DNA of 64,000 nucleotides from Nocardioides agri (GCF_013778305.1 NZ_JACEIC010000001.1:434001-498000); one strand, 5' to 3'; positions 54,021 through 63,035 are shown, counted from the first letter of the stretch. Numbers and translations: made by a program. The notes: a model not told the origin generated them from the sequence alone.

Positions 54021-55180
54021 GCCTCTACCGCAAGGCCGCGATCGCCGGCATCGGGGCGACGGAGTTCTCGAAGGAGTCGGGCCGCTCCGAGCTGCAGCTC
54101 TCGGTCGAGGCCGTGCGCGCCGCGCTCGCCGACTGCGGGCTGACCGCCGCCGACGTCGACGGCTTCACGACGTTCACGATGGACACCTCCTCGGAGATCG
54201 CGCTCGCCCGCGAGCTCGGCTGCGGGGAGCTGCGCTTCTTCAGCCGGATCAACTACGGCGGCGGCGGTGCCTGCGGCACCGTGCAGCAGGCGGCGATGGC
54301 GGTCGCCACCGGCGTCGCGGACTGCGTGGTCGCCTATCGCGGCTTCAACGAGCGCTCGGAGTCGCGGTTCGGGCAGGTGTCGCTCGCCGCCGCGACGCAG
54401 GTCAACACCAACGGTCTCGACAACGCCTGGACCTACCCGATGGGGCTGGGCACCCCGGCCGCCACGGTGGCGATGCAGGCGACGCGCTACATGCACGAGT
54501 ACGGCGCGACCTCGGCGGACTTCGGCCGGGTCGCCGTCGCCGACCGCCGGCACGCCGCCACCAACCCGGCCGCGTTCTTCTACGGCAAGCCGATCACGCT
54601 CGAGGACCACCAGGCCTCCCGGATGATCGTCGACCCGCTGCACCTGCTCGACTGCTGCCAGGAGAGCGACGGCGCGGTCGCGCTCGTCATCGTCTCGGCG
54701 GAGCGGGCCCGCGACCTGGCGCAGCGGCCGGCGTACATCTCCGCGGCAGCGCAGGGGAGCGGCGTCGACCAGTACGTGATGACGTCGTACTACCGCGACG
54801 ACATCGGCATCCCCGAGATGGGCGTGGTCGGGCGCGAGCTGTGGCGGCAGTCGGGGCTCGGTCCCGACGACATGGACATGGCGATCCTCTACGACCACTT
54901 CACGCCGTACGTGCTCATGCAGCTGGAGGAGCTGGGCTTCTGCGGCCGAGGCGAGGCGCCCGGCTTCATCGCCGACGGGGCGATCGAGCTCGGGGGCAGG
55001 CTGCCGATCAACACCCACGGCGGGCAGCTCGGCGAGGCCTACATCCACGGCATGAACGGCATCGCCGAGGGCGTCCGCCAGGTGCGCGGGACCTCGGTCA
55101 ACCCGGTCCCGGCCGTCGAGCACGTCCTCGTCACCGCCGGCACCGGCGTCCCCACCTCCGGCCTCGTCCTCTCCACCTGA
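54017..55180 (+). CDS. ltp2: Ltp2-like thiolase-fold retro-aldolase
   Basis: 387 aa; GTG at 54017 overlaps the chsH1 stop (GTGA). Thiolase fold without the usual nucleophile Cys. Segments such as GIGATEFSKESGRSELQLS, NERSESRFGQV, DHFTPYVLMQLEELGFCG and LPINTHGGQLGEAYIHG are nearly those of mycobacterial Ltp2 (Rv3540c). Together with the DUF35 protein it cleaves the hydroxylated side chain, releasing propionyl-CoA and androstene-type product. Last gene of the operon; a large inverted repeat follows. Confidence 0.92.
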   Translation: MSLYRKAAIAGIGATEFSKESGRSELQLSVEAVRAALADCGLTAADVDGFTTFTMDTSSEIALARELGCGELRFFSRINYGGGGACGTVQQAAMAVATGVADCVVAYRGFNERSESRFGQVSLAAATQVNTNGLDNAWTYPMGLGTPAATVAMQATRYMHEYGATSADFGRVAVADRRHAATNPAAFFYGKPITLEDHQASRMIVDPLHLLDCCQESDGAVALVIVSAERARDLAQRPAYISAAAQGSGVDQYVMTSYYRDDIGIPEMGVVGRELWRQSGLGPDDMDMAILYDHFTPYVLMQLEELGFCGRGEAPGFIADGAIELGGRLPINTHGGQLGEAYIHGMNGIAEGVRQVRGTSVNPVPAVEHVLVTAGTGVPTSGLVLST

Positions 55181-55182
55181 CG

Positions 55183-55293
55183 TTGAATCGAGACTTCTTA
55201 CCGTTGAGTCGAGACTTGTGACGATCGAGTGGAGAGTTTTGGCTTCTCGACGGTCAGAGAGTCTCGACTCAAGCGTCACAAGTCTCGATTCAA
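55183..55293. repeat. Large inverted repeat between ltp2 and the hydrolase gene
   Basis: The left arm at 55183-55216 is TTGAATCGAGACTT, seven bases and TTGAGTCGAGACT. The right arm at 55260-55293 is the exact reverse complement of both blocks, with an unrelated seven-base centre. It gives two stems of 13 and 14 pairs. The 43-base loop has a weak third copy and a small GGAGAG/CTTCTC stem. It may be a bidirectional terminator between converging genes or a copy of a dispersed repeat. It also supplies the stop codon and last residues (LNRDL) of the dienelactone hydrolase. Confidence 0.8.
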
Positions 55294-56013
55294 CCTCTGT
55301 GCGAAGAACGCCAGCACCCGGTCGACCGCCTCCTGCTGCCGGTGCTCGGTGAGGGTCGAGTGCTTCTTGCCCGGGAACTCGACCCGGACGAACGCCTCGC
55401 CGATCTCGGCGGTGAGGGTCTCGAAGCGGGTGCCCACCGCCAGGTCGTCGCGGTAGCGCAGGCCGAGCACCTGGCAGCCGCCGGCGGCGCGGGCGCGTAC
55501 GTCGGCGAGGTCGGCGGGGGAGAGGTTGAGGTCGGCTGCCCGCTTCCTGCCGACCGGGAACGGCAGCGACGGCTGCGCGATCACCGGCGCCGCGACCGAG
55601 TCGTCGACCATCATCGCCAGCGCGAAGCCGCCGGTGAAGCACATGCCCAGCGCGCCGACGCCGGGCCCGCCGAGCTCGGCGTGCAGCGACCGGGCCAGGC
55701 TCCGCAGCCAGCCCGCGACCGGCGACGTCCGTCCGGTCGCCATCGTGGTGAACTCGCGGCTCACGCACACCCGCGGGAAGACCGTGGCGATGGTCCCGGC
55801 GGACATCGGCGCCTCCGGCGTGCCGAACAGGTGCGGCAGGACCACGGTGAACCCGGCGGCGACGACCTCCTCGGCGAACCCGATCACCTCCGGCGTCAGC
55901 CCCGGGATCTCGTGGATCACGATCACGCCCGGGCCGCTGCCCTTGCGGTACGTCGGGTGGGTGACCCCGTCGGCCGAGTGCTGCCCTGTCGTCCAGGAAT
56001 CCAGGAGCGCCAT
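55276..56013 (-). CDS. Dienelactone hydrolase family protein
   Basis: 245 aa. GMCFTGGFAL has the nucleophile Cys typical of dienelactone hydrolases (GxCxG), with His in GKKHSTL. SGPGVIVIHEIPGLTPEVIGFAEEV is the normal N-terminal strand. -10 AATACT (plus strand 56020-56025) is six bases before the ATG, so the mRNA is leaderless. The C-terminus RLNRDL is encoded by the inverted repeat. The substrate is unknown. Confidence 0.83.
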   Translation of the reverse strand: MALLDSWTTGQHSADGVTHPTYRKGSGPGVIVIHEIPGLTPEVIGFAEEVVAAGFTVVLPHLFGTPEAPMSAGTIATVFPRVCVSREFTTMATGRTSPVAGWLRSLARSLHAELGGPGVGALGMCFTGGFALAMMVDDSVAAPVIAQPSLPFPVGRKRAADLNLSPADLADVRARAAGGCQVLGLRYRDDLAVGTRFETLTAEIGEAFVRVEFPGKKHSTLTEHRQQEAVDRVLAFFAQRLNRDL

Positions 56014-56041
56014 GGGGGGAGTATTCCGTAGGGTCGCGGCG

Positions 56042-56932
56042 ATGCAGATGCACGACGACCAGGTCGCGGTCACCCAGGAGCTCGTCCGGGGGCTGCTCGA
56101 CCGCCAGCTCCCGCAGTACACCGGCCTCCCGCTGCGCCCGGTGGCCGAGCACGGCACCGACCACTCCCTCTTCCGGCTCGGCGAGGACCTCGTCGTGCGG
56201 ATGCCCGTGTACGCCGGCTCCGCGGACCAGGCCGCCAGCGACGCGCGATGGCTGCCGGTGCTGGCGCCGCACCTGCCGGTCGCCGTGCCGGTGCCGGTCG
56301 CCCTCGGCGAGCCGGACGAGACCTACCCGTTCCCGTGGTCGGTCGTGCCCTGGCTCCCCGGCACGCCGCCGGCTCCCGGCAACGCCGACCCGCACGCGCT
56401 CGCCGCTGACCTGGCCGGGTTCGTGCGAGACCTGCACGCCGTCGACACCAGCGGAGGCCCGGCGAAGACCGGCACCTCGCGCGGGACCCCGATCCGTGGC
56501 TGGGATCCCCACGTGCGCGCCGCCATCGACGAGGCGGGCGACCGCGTGGACCGCCCCCGGGTGCTGGCCGCGTGGGAGGACTGCCTGGCCGCGCCCGACT
56601 GGCCCGGCGACCCGGTGTGGATCCACGGCGACCTCCTCGCCGGCAACCTGCTCGTGCACGAGGGTCGCCTCAGCGCGGTCATCGACTTCGGCGCCCTGGG
56701 CCTGGGCGACCCGGCCCCGGACCTGCAGCCCGCCTGGGCGACGCTGCCGTCCGAGGCGCGGGCGGCGTACCTCGACGCGCTCGGCTACGACGACGACACC
56801 GTCCGCCGCGGTCGCGGCTGGGCGCTCGGTCCGGCACTCACCGGGATCCCGTACTACTGGGACACCGTCCCGGCCTTCGCGCAGCGTGGACTGCGCACCG
56901 TCGCGGCGGTGCTGGCGGACCTGGAGCGGTAG
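56042..56932 (+). CDS. Aminoglycoside phosphotransferase/kinase-fold protein
   Basis: 296 aa. HGDLLAGNLLV is the Brenner motif (catalytic Asp) and VIDFGALGLGDPAPDL the DFG-like motif. Residues 45-110 look like the N-lobe. Leaderless start: -10 TAGGGT (56029-56034) is seven bases before the ATG. It shares a 28-base divergent region with the dienelactone hydrolase. Probably phosphorylates a small hydroxylated compound; antibiotic resistance is not indicated by the sequence. Confidence 0.82.
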   Translation: MQMHDDQVAVTQELVRGLLDRQLPQYTGLPLRPVAEHGTDHSLFRLGEDLVVRMPVYAGSADQAASDARWLPVLAPHLPVAVPVPVALGEPDETYPFPWSVVPWLPGTPPAPGNADPHALAADLAGFVRDLHAVDTSGGPAKTGTSRGTPIRGWDPHVRAAIDEAGDRVDRPRVLAAWEDCLAAPDWPGDPVWIHGDLLAGNLLVHEGRLSAVIDFGALGLGDPAPDLQPAWATLPSEARAAYLDALGYDDDTVRRGRGWALGPALTGIPYYWDTVPAFAQRGLRTVAAVLADLER

Positions 56933-57023
56933 CCGGGCTCGCGCCTGCGCGATGAGTTCCGGGCAGCGCCCGGATCACACGAGTGCAGGCAGCAGCAGAC
57001 GCTGCCCCTTCCAGGAGGACGAC

Positions 57024-58424
57024 ATGCTCGACGCTCGACACCGCCGATGGGTCATCGTGCTGACCGCGATCGGCTCCGTCATGGCCGCCATCGACACGCT
57101 GGTGGTCACCACCGCGATCCCCACGATCCGGACCGACCTGCACGCGTCGCTCCCGGAGCTCGAGTGGACCGTCAACGCCTACAACCTCAGCCTGGCCGTG
57201 CTGCTGGTGCCCGCCGCCGTGCTGGGCGACCGCCTCGGGCGGGCCCGGTGCTACGCGGCCGGCCTCGTCCTGTTCGCGCTCGCATCGGTCGGCGCCGCGC
57301 TCTCGACGGGTGCGGGCACGCTGATCGCGATGCGCACCGTCCAGGGTGCGGGTGCCGCGCTGCTGCTGACCCTCGGGCTGGCGCTGCTCACCGGCGCCTT
57401 CCCGCCCGAGCGACGCGGCGAGGCGGTCGGCGCCTACAGCGCCGTCACCGGCATCGCCGTGGCGTGCGGGCCGTTCATCGGTGGTGTCGTCCTCAGCGGC
57501 CTGGACTGGCAGTGGATCTTCTGGGTCAACGTCCCGATCGGCCTGGTCGCCGTGCCGCTGGTGCTGCGGCTCGTGCCCGAGGTGAAGGTCGCCGACAGCA
57601 CCCTCGACCTCCCGGGGGTGCTCCTGCTCGCCGGCGGCTGCTTCGCGCTGGTGTGGGCGATGGTGCGCAGCGCGACCGAGGGCTGGGGCGCTCCCGAGGT
57701 GGTCGCGATGATCGCCGCCGGCGTCGTGGTCCTCGGCTGCTTCGTCGTCTGGGAGCGCCACACGGAGCGGCCGCTGATCCCCGGCGCCCTGCTCGCCAAG
57801 CGGGGGTTCGCGGCCGGCAACGTGGCGGCGTTCATGACGCTCGCCGCACTGTTCTCCGCGGTCTTCTTCTACGGCCAGCTGCTCCAGGTCGCGTTCGGGG
57901 ACAGCCCCCTCGAGGCCGGCGTACGCCTGATGGCGTGGACCGCCACCCTCGTGGTGGTCGCACCGTTCGCCGGCAAGCTGGCCGACCGCGTCGGGGAGCG
58001 ACCGCTGCTGACCGCCGGGCTCGCGATCCAGGCCGGCTCCTTCCTCTGGCTCGCGGCGACCGTGGACTCCGCGCAGGGCTACGCCGACGTCGTGGCGCCC
58101 TTCGTGCTCGGCGGCATCGGCGTCTCGATGGCCATCCCGTGCGGCCAGAGCGCCGTCATCGGGGCGGTCGAGGACCGCGACGTGGGCACCGCCTCCGGCG
58201 TCAACGCGACCATGCGCGAGCTGGGCGGCGTGTTCGGCGTGGCCCTGAGCGTCGCGCTCTTCGGCGCGTACGGCGGGTACGGGTCGGTCCCGGAGTTCGT
58301 CGACGGCTTCGCCGCGGCCATGGCCGCAGCCGCCGTCCTCTCGATCGTGGGAGCCGTCGCCGGTCTCGCGCTGCCCGCGCGTCGACGGACCGTCGTCCCG
58401 GCGAACGTGGCGGTGGCGTCATGA
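57024..58424 (+). CDS. MFS transporter, DHA2 (EmrB/QacA) type
   Basis: 466 aa with about fourteen helices. AAIDTLVVTTAIPTIRTDL is motif D, LGDRLGRARCY motif A and GIAVACGPFIGGVVLSGLDWQWIFWVN motif C. AGGAGG precedes the ATG. First gene of a three-gene operon with overlaps (ATGA, GTGA) that includes a monooxygenase-like protein and an ECF sigma factor; export of a toxic compound is inferred. Confidence 0.88.
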   Translation: MLDARHRRWVIVLTAIGSVMAAIDTLVVTTAIPTIRTDLHASLPELEWTVNAYNLSLAVLLVPAAVLGDRLGRARCYAAGLVLFALASVGAALSTGAGTLIAMRTVQGAGAALLLTLGLALLTGAFPPERRGEAVGAYSAVTGIAVACGPFIGGVVLSGLDWQWIFWVNVPIGLVAVPLVLRLVPEVKVADSTLDLPGVLLLAGGCFALVWAMVRSATEGWGAPEVVAMIAAGVVVLGCFVVWERHTERPLIPGALLAKRGFAAGNVAAFMTLAALFSAVFFYGQLLQVAFGDSPLEAGVRLMAWTATLVVVAPFAGKLADRVGERPLLTAGLAIQAGSFLWLAATVDSAQGYADVVAPFVLGGIGVSMAIPCGQSAVIGAVEDRDVGTASGVNATMRELGGVFGVALSVALFGAYGGYGSVPEFVDGFAAAMAAAAVLSIVGAVAGLALPARRRTVVPANVAVAS

Positions 58425-58717
58425 GCCGGGTAGTGGTGCGCTACCGGGTCCGGCCCGACGCCGCTGCGGAGAACGAGCGGCTGATCCGCGAGGTGTTCGA
58501 GGAGCTCGCGGAGCGGCGTCCCGGGGGCTTCTCGTACGAGTCGTCGGTGCTGTCCGACGGCGTGACGTTCGTGCACGTCGTCGAGGGCGACGAGACCGCG
58601 CTGCGGGAGCTCCCGGCGTTCCAGCGGTTCTCGTCGACCGTCGGCGGCCGGTGCCAGGATGCTCCCGTGCAGTCCACCGCGCGGATCGTCGGCAGCTTCG
58701 AGGGGAGGGCATCGTGA
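58421..58717 (+). CDS. Antibiotic biosynthesis monooxygenase-like protein
   Basis: 98 aa; ATG overlaps the MFS stop (ATGA). One ABM-like domain: SRVVVRYRVRPDAAAENERLIREVFEEL, then FSYESSVLSDGVTFVHVVEG. Members either oxidise aromatic polyketides or bind heme. The protein is too short to name a substrate. Confidence 0.75.
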   Translation: MSRVVVRYRVRPDAAAENERLIREVFEELAERRPGGFSYESSVLSDGVTFVHVVEGDETALRELPAFQRFSSTVGGRCQDAPVQSTARIVGSFEGRAS

Positions 58718-59700
58718 CCACGGCCGACCCCGCGGTGTTCGACGAGCTGGTCGCGCCGCTGCGCCCGGGACTGCTGCTGCACTGCTACCGGATGCTCGCG
58801 TCCTCCCACGACGCCGAGGACGCGGTGCAGGAGACGCTGGTCCGCGCCTGGCGGAGCCTGGACAGGTTCGAGGGTCGCAGCGCGCTGAGCACGTGGCTCT
58901 ACACGATCGCCACCAACGTCTGCCTGCGCGAGATCGAGCGTCGCGGCCGGCGGCTGCGCCCGGTCGATCTGTCGCCGTCCGCGGACCCGGCGATCGAGCT
59001 CGGCGCACCGCTCACGGAGACGGTCTGGCTCGGCCCGCTGCCGGCCGCCGGCCTGATGTGGGCGTCGACCCCGGCCGAGGCGGTCTACGAGCAGAAGGAG
59101 GCCGTCGAGCTCGCGTTCGTCGCCGCGCTGCAGCACCTGCTCCCGCTGCAGCGGGCGGTGCTCGTGATGCGCGACGTGCTGGCGATGCCCGCCGCGGAGG
59201 TGGCCGAGGCCCTCGACACCACGGTGGCCGCGGTCAACAGCGCCCTCCAGCGCGCCCGCGCCGCGCTGCACGAGCGGCTGCCCGACCGCAGCCAGCAGCG
59301 GGTGCTCCGCGACGTCGGCGACGACAGGGTGCGCGAGACCGTGACCGCGTTCGTCGCGGCGTGGGAGCGGTCCGACATCGACGCCGTGGTGGCTCTCCTC
59401 GCCGAGGACGTCGTGCTGACGATGCCGCCCTACCTGGAGTGGTACGCCGGCCGCGGCCCGGTCGAGACGTTCCTGGCCAGCGCGCCCCTCGCACCCGGCA
59501 AGCGGTGGTCGTGCACGCCGACGACCGCCAACGGCCAGCCCGCGATCGCCAAGCACCGCTGGGACGCGGAGGTCGGCGCGTGGCTCGCCCACAGCCTCAG
59601 CGTGCTGAGCCTCGACGACCGGGGCGCCGTGCTCCGTATCGACGCGTTCCTCGACCCGTCCGCGTGCGTCGACGCGCCGCCGCGGCTCGGAGGGCGCTAG
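58714..59700 (+). CDS. ECF sigma factor with C-terminal SnoaL-like domain
   Basis: 328 aa; GTG overlaps the preceding stop (GTGA). Residues 8-70 hold the sigma-2 region (LLLHCYRMLASSHDAEDAVQETLVRAWRSL), residues 125-185 the sigma-4 region (LQRAVLVMRDVLAMPAAEVAEALDTTVAAVNSALQRARAALHERL). Residues 205-310 form an NTF2/SnoaL fold (AFVAAWERSDIDAVVALLAEDVVLTMPPYLEWYAG), as in SigG/SigJ and TIGR02960-type factors. No anti-sigma gene is adjacent. Confidence 0.9.
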   Translation: MTTADPAVFDELVAPLRPGLLLHCYRMLASSHDAEDAVQETLVRAWRSLDRFEGRSALSTWLYTIATNVCLREIERRGRRLRPVDLSPSADPAIELGAPLTETVWLGPLPAAGLMWASTPAEAVYEQKEAVELAFVAALQHLLPLQRAVLVMRDVLAMPAAEVAEALDTTVAAVNSALQRARAALHERLPDRSQQRVLRDVGDDRVRETVTAFVAAWERSDIDAVVALLAEDVVLTMPPYLEWYAGRGPVETFLASAPLAPGKRWSCTPTTANGQPAIAKHRWDAEVGAWLAHSLSVLSLDDRGAVLRIDAFLDPSACVDAPPRLGGR

Positions 59701-60503
59701 CCGAGGAGCGTCGCCACGTGGTCCGGCACGTACGACGCCTCGTCGCGCGGCGGGCGCTGGTAGCCGGTCGACGGTGGGCGGTCCGGCACCTCGATCGGCG
59801 GGTACTCGACCTCGGCGTACGGGATCGTCGAGAGCAGGTGCGCCATCATGTTGAGCCGCGCCTCCTTCTTGACGTCTCCCTCGACGACGTACCACGGCGC
59901 CTCGGGGATGTCGGTGTGCACCATCATCTCGTCCTTGGCGCGCGAGTAGTCCTCCCAGTGCGTGATCGACTCCAGGTCGGTCGTGGAGAGCTTCCACCGG
60001 CGCATCGGGTCGTCGATCCGGCCCCTGAACCGGCGCTGCTGCTCGGCGTCGCTGACCGAGAACCAGTACTTCCTCAGCAGGATCCCGTCCTCGACCAGCA
60101 GCCGCTCGAAGATCGGACACTGGTGCAGGAAGCGCGCGTGCTCCTCGGCCGTGCAGAACCCGAGCACCCGCTCGACGCCGGCGCGGTTGTACCAGGACCG
60201 GTCGAGCAGCACGATCTCGCCACGCGCCGGCAGCTGCTCGACGTACCGCTGGAAGTACCACTGCCCGCGCTGTCGCTCGCTGGGCGCGGGCAGCGCGGCG
60301 ATCCGGGCGACGCGGGGGTTGAGGTACTGCGTGATCCGCTTGATCGCCCCGCCCTTGCCCGCGGCGTCGCGGCCCTCGAAGACGACCACGATCCGCGCCC
60401 CCTCGGCGCGCACCCACTCCTGGACCTTGACCAGCTCGGCCTGGAGCCGGAACAGCTCGTCCTCGTAGGCACCCTTGCCCAGGCGCTTCTTCGGCTTGCC
60501 CAT
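59697..60503 (-). CDS. ppk2: Polyphosphate kinase 2
   Basis: 268 aa. VVVFEGRDAAGKGGAIKR contains the Walker A (GRDAAGKGG); LLDRSWYNRAGVE is the Walker B/Asp region, then a lid with RRFRGRIDDPMRRWKLS. PPK2 moves phosphate between polyphosphate and nucleoside phosphates. -10 TAGGCT (minus strand; plus AGCCTA 60509-60514) is five bases before the ATG. The stop overlaps the end of the sigma gene by four bases. Confidence 0.94.
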   Translation of the reverse strand: MGKPKKRLGKGAYEDELFRLQAELVKVQEWVRAEGARIVVVFEGRDAAGKGGAIKRITQYLNPRVARIAALPAPSERQRGQWYFQRYVEQLPARGEIVLLDRSWYNRAGVERVLGFCTAEEHARFLHQCPIFERLLVEDGILLRKYWFSVSDAEQQRRFRGRIDDPMRRWKLSTTDLESITHWEDYSRAKDEMMVHTDIPEAPWYVVEGDVKKEARLNMMAHLLSTIPYAEVEYPPIEVPDRPPSTGYQRPPRDEASYVPDHVATLLG

Positions 60504-60519
60504 GGGGCAGCCTAGGCAC

Positions 60520-61029
60520 ATGCCGAGGCTGCACGCGCTGGAACTGGTCCCCGACGACGCGGGTCAGGACGCCGTACGCCGCGACTGGCAGCGTCTCCGC
60601 GACGCCGGGCTGCCCAGCCAGCTCGACCACGGGAGCGCGACCAACACCCCCCACCTGAGCGTGGTCTCCGCTCCCGCGCTGCCCGACGCGGCGATCGACG
60701 TGGCGCACGCCCGACTCGGGTCGCTGCTGCCGGTCCGGGCGCGGGCCGCGGGGCTGCTGGTGCTCGGCGGCGCCCGGGTCACGGTCGCCCGGGCCGTCGA
60801 CATCGACGACGACGTGACCCGCCGGGTCCTCGCCGTCCGCGTGCAGGTCCCGGACCGGCAGCACCTCGGCTGGCTGCCGCACGTCACGCTCGCCCGGCGC
60901 GTCGACCGCGCGCTGATCCAGCAGATGGTCGACGTGCTCGGTCACGAGGACGTCGTCCTCACCCTGGCCGAGCTGCGGCGCTGGGACCCCGAGCGTGGTC
61001 AGGTCACGACGATCGCCCAGGCGCGGTAG
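60520..61029 (+). CDS. 2H phosphoesterase / 2'-5' RNA ligase-like protein
   Basis: 169 aa. Two HxT/S motifs: TPHLSVV and LPHVTLA, the catalytic His pair of the 2H fold. Starts only 16 bases from the ppk2 start on the other strand. No good promoter is visible at the right distance. The substrate is unknown. Confidence 0.75.
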   Translation: MPRLHALELVPDDAGQDAVRRDWQRLRDAGLPSQLDHGSATNTPHLSVVSAPALPDAAIDVAHARLGSLLPVRARAAGLLVLGGARVTVARAVDIDDDVTRRVLAVRVQVPDRQHLGWLPHVTLARRVDRALIQQMVDVLGHEDVVLTLAELRRWDPERGQVTTIAQAR

Positions 61030-61080
61030 GCGGGTCGGCGGAGGCGACCGGCCCTGGAGTGACGTCGGTAGGGTCCTGTC

Positions 61081-62271
61081 ATGGCCGACCTCCCCGTGCT
61101 CGATCCGGAGGAGCAGCGGGTCCTGGGCAGCCTGCTGGAGAAGCAGCGCACCGTGCCCGACAGCTATCCGTTGTCCCTCAACGCGCTCCGCACCGCCTGC
61201 AACCAGAGCAGCAGCCGCGACCCGGTCGTCTCCTACGACGAGCAGACCGTCGAGCAGGTGGGCCGCCGGCTCAAGGACCGTGGTCTGCTGCGGATCGTCT
61301 GGGCCGCGACCGGCCGACGGACGCTGAAGTACCACCAGGCGCTCGACGAGGTCGTCGACCTGGCGGACGACGAGCGCGCGCTGCTCACCGTGCTGCTGCT
61401 GCGCGGGCCGCAGGCGCCGGGCGAGCTCCGCACGCGCACCGAGCGGATGCACACCTTCGCGGACCGGGAGGAGACGGAGCAGGCACTCGTCCGGATGGCC
61501 GAGCGCGGACTGGTCCGCGAGCTGCCCCGGCGCGGAGGCGAGCGCGACAACCGGTGGATCCACCTGCTGGGTGCCGAGGCGGCCCCGGAGCCGCCGGCGC
61601 CGGCGGTGGACATCCTCGCCGAGGGCGGTGCCGCTCGTGACGAGCGGGTGCGCGCGGCGTACGACGCGGTGGCCGCGACCTACTCCGAGACGCTCTTCAA
61701 CGAGCTCACGGGACTGCCGTTCGAGAGCTGGCTGCTGGACCGGGTCGCGGCGTACGCCGACGGCGGTCCGGTCGTCGAGGTCGGCTGCGGCCCGGGCCAC
61801 GTCACGGCGTACCTCGCCGAGGCGGGTGCGGACGCCACCGGCATCGACCTGTCCCCGGCGATGGTCGACGAGGCGCGGCGGCGCTACCCGGACGGCTCCT
61901 ACGAGGTCGGCGACCTGCGCCGCCTGATGCGGCCGACGAGCGCGCCGGGGTGGTCCGCCGTGCTGGCGTGGTACTCGCTCATCCACCTCGCCGCATCGGA
62001 GCTGGCGCCGGCCGTCGAGGCGCTCTCGCGGCCCCTGGACCGCGGCGGCTGGCTGGTGCTGGCGCTGCACGCCGGCTCGGAGGTGCGGCACGTCGACGCG
62101 TGGTTCGACCACGAGGTCGACCTCGACTTCATGCTGCACGAGCCCGCCGACGTCGTCGCCCTCGTGAGGGCGGCCGGGCTCGTCGACGTCGAGTGGTACC
62201 GGCGCGGTCCGGTCGAGCATCGGGACGAGACCACCGATCGGCTCTACGTCGTCGCGCGCAAGCCGTCCTGA
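61081..62271 (+). CDS. Fusion of DUF480 (YceH) and a SAM-dependent methyltransferase
   Basis: 396 aa. Residues 1-170 are YceH/DUF480 with two winged-helix repeats (LDPEEQRVLGSLLEKQRTVPDSYPLSLNAL, then LTVLLLRGPQAPGELRTRTER). Residues 190-390 are a methyltransferase with VVEVGCGPGHVTAYL, AVLAWYSLIHL and PLDRGGWLVLALHAGS. YceH is normally alone. -10 TAGGGT (61069-61074) six bases before the ATG suggests a leaderless start. Acceptor unknown. Confidence 0.88.
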   Translation: MADLPVLDPEEQRVLGSLLEKQRTVPDSYPLSLNALRTACNQSSSRDPVVSYDEQTVEQVGRRLKDRGLLRIVWAATGRRTLKYHQALDEVVDLADDERALLTVLLLRGPQAPGELRTRTERMHTFADREETEQALVRMAERGLVRELPRRGGERDNRWIHLLGAEAAPEPPAPAVDILAEGGAARDERVRAAYDAVAATYSETLFNELTGLPFESWLLDRVAAYADGGPVVEVGCGPGHVTAYLAEAGADATGIDLSPAMVDEARRRYPDGSYEVGDLRRLMRPTSAPGWSAVLAWYSLIHLAASELAPAVEALSRPLDRGGWLVLALHAGSEVRHVDAWFDHEVDLDFMLHEPADVVALVRAAGLVDVEWYRRGPVEHRDETTDRLYVVARKPS

Positions 62272-62284
62272 GCGCGGCCGCCCG

Positions 62285-63034
62285 ATGCACGACGATCGCC
62301 TGAGGGCCACGCCCGCCGTCGCCGACCTGGACGCGTCCCTGCCCGCGACGGTGGTCGGCCTGTACGTCGGCGGCTCCGTCGCCACCGGCGACTACCGGCC
62401 GGCGATCAGCGACATCGACGCAGTGGCGCTGCTCGACGCGCCCGTGCGTCGCCCGGCGCGCGCGCAGCTCGTCGCGCTCCACCAGCGACTCGGGCGTGAG
62501 CACCCGGAGGGCGGAGCCCTGCACTGCGTCTACGTCCCGCGCGAGCAGTCGGCCGACCCGGATCGCCGGCACTGGACCTGGGCGGAAGGCGAGCTCTTCC
62601 GTCGTCCGCTCAGCCGGATCGGACGCGCCGAGCTGCTGGCCGACCCGGTGGTGGTGCGCGGTCCCGCGCCGGCGACGTGGTTGCCGCCGGCGACCGGCCA
62701 CGACGTCCGGGACGCGGCACTGGCCGAGCTGAGCGGCTACTGGACCCGCGCGCTCCGCAAGCGCGCGATCTGGCGCCAGGACCTCTACGTCGACCTGGGC
62801 CTCACCGTCTGGGCCCGCGCGGAGGCCGCGATCGAGGACGGTGTCCTGATCACGAAGACCGAGGCGATCGCCCGGATGTCGGGGCGCGGCCTGCCGGCGG
62901 ACATCGTCGACGGCGTACGGCGCCGGCGGGCCGGCGACCGGGTCGAGCTGAGCAAGGCGCAGCGCGAGGAGCGCGCCGTGGTGGTCCGGAGCTTCCTGAG
63001 GGCCGAGGTGGCCCGGCTGCTGGCGACCCGGTGA
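62285..63034 (+). CDS. Nucleotidyltransferase-fold protein (aminoglycoside adenylyltransferase-like)
   Basis: 249 aa. GLYVGGSVATGDYRPAISDIDAVAL is GS-x10-DxD, the metal site of nucleotidyltransferases. The C-terminal helical half (ALAELSGYWTRALRKRAIWR) resembles the AadA cap. It may adenylylate a small molecule or protein; resistance is only one option. No promoter is evident in the 13-base gap, so it is probably co-transcribed with the previous gene. Confidence 0.78.
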   Translation: MHDDRLRATPAVADLDASLPATVVGLYVGGSVATGDYRPAISDIDAVALLDAPVRRPARAQLVALHQRLGREHPEGGALHCVYVPREQSADPDRRHWTWAEGELFRRPLSRIGRAELLADPVVVRGPAPATWLPPATGHDVRDAALAELSGYWTRALRKRAIWRQDLYVDLGLTVWARAEAAIEDGVLITKTEAIARMSGRGLPADIVDGVRRRRAGDRVELSKAQREERAVVVRSFLRAEVARLLATR

Positions 63035-63035
63035 G

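Noticed and set aside
56042..56932. Calling the kinase-fold gene an antibiotic resistance gene
   Set aside because: The fold is shared by many metabolic kinases, and nothing beside it shows a drug substrate.
58441..62385. Very long open frame on the minus strand over sigma factor, ppk2 and other genes
   Set aside because: It crosses several recognisable genes on both strands and has no domain of its own; a shadow caused by GC-rich third positions.
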